DNA of 7,370 nucleotides. It comes from Sphaerochaetaceae bacterium. GTDB lineage: Bacteria; Spirochaetota; Spirochaetia; Sphaerochaetales; Sphaerochaetaceae. Where the stretch lies: assembly GCA_023231265.1 (NCBI GenBank), contig JALNVT010000131.1, positions 1 to 7,370 on the forward strand, read 5' to 3'. The translations under genes were made by a program, and so were the position numbers. Below are positions 6,348-7,370 of the stretch, one piece after another (within the stretch, counting starts at the first letter, position 1; every line of letters begins with the position of its first letter). The notes below the pieces were generated by a model. The model saw nothing but the letters and a program-made list of their open reading frames with translations, was not told the DNA's origin and did not search any database.

Positions 6348-7370
6348 ATGGATAGAGATGAATTAGAAAAAGCATTAAAAGAATTTGAAAATAGGTCAAA
6401 GATTATAAAAAAATCAAATACAAGAAGCAATTTTTCTAATAGATTTTTTTCTTTTTTGTCAGATGCATATTATCTTAAAGACCTTGAAATTGAAACTGAT
6501 TCACCTATGAAATCTTTTTTATTCCAAAGAAAAAATTTTCAATATACAGATTTATCTAAAGATGAATTATTTGTATATATTGCAGCAAGGACGTCTTTTA
6601 GAAATGGGAAGTTACCAAATGTATCGCGCTTAGAGTTTCTTTTATATATCTATATTTATGAGATTGTAAATGGAATTCATGGTAGTAGTTATGAATGTAA
6701 AAAAGCTCTGATGGACTCCTTATTTAAACTGTTCCCTTGTGATGTACGAAAATATGATAAAGTTTTCATAGAAGGTTATGAAATTCTGTTTCTACAGTTT
6801 TATTACCTTCTAGATGCTAAAGAATATTTTGAAAGCATACCTATTAAGTTGTTTGAAAATTGTACTTTGTCATATAAGCAGAAGTTGCCTGTTAGATTCA
6901 TGACAGCAGATGAAATCTTCAATAAAGTAAAGGATTATGTTTATAAGGGAAAAATAAAAAAGAATTATACCCTAAATGATAAATGCATCTTTGATGAGTG
7001 TTTTGACTATGTAAAAGAGAATGTTGATTATAAAATTAATAAAAATAACTATTCTCTCATTCCAATCAGTAAGCAAATAGAGTATGAACTAAGTTTTGTA
7101 TCGGATTCTCCATACAAGAATATGATGGTAACATATCCTCAGAAAATAGATGTTCAATTGATTGATTCAAAAAATAAAATGCATTATTTTCATTATGGCT
7201 TTCACTCAAATATAGAATTTAAATTGACTGAATTGAATTTAGAATCTATATATGAAATTACAGATATAATAATTAGAACTTTGAATCAAATTACCAATTG
7301 GTCAAATAAATCTGTCCATTTTGTATCAGAAAAACCCATGGATCTTCCTTATTTAATAAAAGAATCTGTT
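6348..7370 (+). CDS. TerB_N-like protein, diverged paralogue of the preceding gene (3' end outside window)
   Basis: An open frame of 341 codons with no stop before the window ends. The ATG follows the TAA of the preceding gene with no intervening base, and no Shine-Dalgarno site is seen, so translation probably depends on coupling. The protein matches the N-terminal half of its neighbour in colinear blocks: DAYYLKD (39-45; DALSLKD at 53-59 upstream), AART (79-82; SYRT), EIVNGIHG (105-112; EIVNGIYG), EGYEILFLQ (142-150; EAYEILYIQ), DKCIFDECFDYV (211-222; DKFILRDCFEFV) and DSPYKNMMVTYP (253-264; DSPFKKLKAYYP). Spacing between blocks is nearly equal. Overall identity is low, so the duplication is old or the two were paired for a long time as a hetero-complex (inference). 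Whether a TerB_C domain follows cannot be seen. No signal peptide, transmembrane segment or enzymatic motif is recognised. Confidence 0.85.
   Translation, partial: MDRDELEKALKEFENRSKIIKKSNTRSNFSNRFFSFLSDAYYLKDLEIETDSPMKSFLFQRKNFQYTDLSKDELFVYIAARTSFRNGKLPNVSRLEFLLYIYIYEIVNGIHGSSYECKKALMDSLFKLFPCDVRKYDKVFIEGYEILFLQFYYLLDAKEYFESIPIKLFENCTLSYKQKLPVRFMTADEIFNKVKDYVYKGKIKKNYTLNDKCIFDECFDYVKENVDYKINKNNYSLIPISKQIEYELSFVSDSPYKNMMVTYPQKIDVQLIDSKNKMHYFHYGFHSNIEFKLTELNLESIYEITDIIIRTLNQITNWSNKSVHFVSEKPMDLPYLIKESV

Noticed and set aside
4740..7370. Calling this a BREX, DISARM or other named defence system
   Set aside because: No ATPase, methyltransferase, phosphatase or helicase gene lies in the window. 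Only TerB_N/TerB_C-like proteins are visible, so a named system cannot be supported.

Overview
The window is a stretch of low-G+C bacterial DNA with short gaps between genes, all of them on the + strand. Several genes have clear Shine-Dalgarno sites, TGG is used for Trp, and stops are TAA or TAG. This fits a low-G+C anaerobe-like lineage (Firmicutes/Clostridia-like or Spirochaete-like), but nothing in the sequence fixes the taxon. No tRNA, rRNA, CRISPR array, transposase or integrase is visible.

Left part (1-4379): a catabolic gene cluster ending in its own regulator. It holds an M20 metallopeptidase/deacylase (38-1309), a GATase1-like/ThuA-like protein without the usual catalytic Cys (1319-2062), a second, diverged M20 enzyme (2112-3251) and a LacI-family repressor (3251-4294). 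Spacings are 9 bp, 49 bp and a 1-bp stop/start overlap. A well-formed intrinsic terminator at 4341-4379 closes the unit. The cluster probably breaks down an N-acylated or amide-linked small molecule under LacI-type control. The substrate cannot be read from the sequence, and the promoter, operator and any transporter would lie upstream of the window.

Middle (4380-4739): about 360 bp with no convincing gene. It holds an A+T-rich imperfect inverted repeat (4615-4667) and, at its right end, a good sigma70-type promoter (4689-4718) with a Shine-Dalgarno site before the next gene.

Right part (4740-7370): a separate, visibly more A+T-rich unit. The first gene encodes a 535-aa protein that looks like a TerB_N plus TerB_C architecture without a central TerB domain. 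The second starts directly after its stop codon and runs off the window after 341 codons. It is a diverged paralogue of the first gene's N-terminal half, sharing a series of motifs in the same order and at nearly the same spacing. Proteins with TerB_N/TerB_C domains belong to the tellurite-resistance-linked (Ter) stress and DNA-processing/defence-associated repertoire. This looks like the start of an accessory, probably defence-type operon that continues past base 7370. It is the most interesting part of the window.
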